Part shown: piece by piece, positions 63,749-64,000 of the stretch
How the letters are laid out: each line of letters opens with the position of its first letter
How positions within the stretch are numbered: the stretch's first letter is position 1
NCBI RefSeq assembly: GCF_051401765.1
Contig: NW_027480507.1
Coordinates: forward strand, 1,736,001-1,800,000
Direction: 5' to 3'
Source of the DNA: Calliopsis andreniformis
Taxonomy: Eukaryota > Arthropoda > Insecta > Hymenoptera > Andrenidae
DNA: 64,000 nt
The notes under the pieces: model-generated
What the model saw: the letters and a program-made list of their open reading frames with translations, nothing else
Told to the model about the DNA's origin: nothing
Database searches by the model: none
Program-made: the position numbers and the translations under genes

Positions 63749-64000
63749 TCCTCAATACCCAATCCTCAATTTTCAATCCTCAACCCTCAATCCTCAATTC
63801 TCAATCCTCAATCCTCAATCTTCAATCCTCATTCTTCAATCCTCAATACCCAATACTAAATCTTCAATCCTCAATCCTCAATCCTCAATTCTCAATCCTC
63901 AATCCTCAGTCTTCAGTCCTCAAACCTCAATCCTCAACCCTCAGCCCTCATCGTCAATCCTCAATCCTCAGTTCTCAATCCTCAATCTTCAATACCCAAT

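Larger units (their letters stand above)
1..64000. repeat. Heptanucleotide satellite array (TCCTCAA)n, whole window
   Basis: Every line of the window reads as TCCTCAA or a variant one or two substitutions away. The array continues through both window edges, so its true length is greater than 64 kb. The consensus has no G on this strand; G enters only through recurring variants (TCCTCAG, TCGTCAA, TCCTGAA, ATACGCA, TCCGCAA). No stretch over 300 bases departs from the heptamer pattern, so there is no intergenic sequence, no transposon and no unique island. Long forward open frames exist in all three frames but are a by-product of the unit and are not called as genes. The array type and the lack of genes suggest eukaryotic constitutive heterochromatin; that part is inference. 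The species is not recognised. Confidence 0.98.

Noticed and set aside
1..64000. CRISPR array
   Set aside because: There are no alternating repeats and unique spacers. The periodic unit is 7 bp and everything between landmarks is the same heptamer.
1..64000. Telomere of the plant type
   Set aside because: TTGAGGA is the same length as TTTAGGG but differs at two positions, and no run of TTTAGGG, TTAGGG or a gradual transition is seen.
1..64000. Genes on the reverse strand
   Set aside because: The consensus reverse strand has TGA once per 21 bases in every frame, so no substantial frame exists.
1..64000. Homopurine triplex (H-DNA) tract
   Set aside because: The unit mixes A with C and T on one strand (CAA), so no long homopurine or homopyrimidine run or mirror repeat forms.
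1..64000. Bacterial, phage or viral origin
   Set aside because: 64 kb without a gene, RNA gene or origin does not fit such genomes; this is inference, as no host marker is present.

Overview
The window is one uninterrupted block of satellite DNA. I find no gene, RNA gene, transposon or CRISPR array in it. All 64 kb is built from a 7-bp unit, TCCTCAA on the given strand (TTGAGGA on the other), repeated roughly nine thousand times with point variants such as TCTTCAA, TACTCAA, TTCTCAA, TCCTCAG, ACCTCAA and TACCCAA. The variants are not scattered at random. They occur in fixed orders, and these orders are themselves repeated over hundreds to thousands of bases, giving nested higher-order repeats (HORs). 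Such a large gene-free array suggests heterochromatin of a eukaryotic chromosome (pericentromeric, subtelomeric or sex-chromosomal). I cannot name the species, and I do not recognise TCCTCAA as a satellite I can attribute.

Two landmarks make the layout readable. Anchor A is a stretch of about 167 bp of strongly diverged heptamers containing TTCACAGTTTT; it occurs 32 times in five subtypes (G, C, C2, D, E). Anchor B is a 45-bp stretch starting CAGTCGCCTGTC; it occurs 16 times. Between neighbouring A anchors the commonest spacing is about 1.6-1.7 kb (1676, 1648, 1620 or 1662 bp).

Layout. 1-5380: a tandem pair with a 3.4-3.5 kb period. 4703-14215: a tandem pair with a 5125-bp period. About 12.5-17.15 kb: block X1, found again near 39.9-44.2 kb (X2) and in part near 54.1-57.3 kb (X3). 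17225-28240: a tandem with a 7504-bp period, rich in anchor B and without anchor A, made of a 2465-bp unit and shortened forms of it. 26390-37832: a tandem with a 6339-bp period. 37.8-48.5 kb: a mosaic of the preceding types. 49-64 kb: a mosaic with shorter shared blocks, a 1117-bp partial tandem, and the more diverged D and E anchors.

The forward strand has long open frames (up to about 780 codons) in all three frames. They follow from the repeat: 7 is coprime with 3, the unit has no forward stop, and each frame reads the same seven residues SSILNPQ. The reverse strand has a stop every 21 bases in the consensus. I do not call any of these frames a gene. The interest of the window lies in its record of satellite evolution: whole-heptamer gains and losses, phase slips at a recurring 6-bp unit, shared deletion junctions that order events in time, and extreme strand asymmetry. 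All offsets come from comparing landmark coordinates by eye; block edges are good to some tens of bases.
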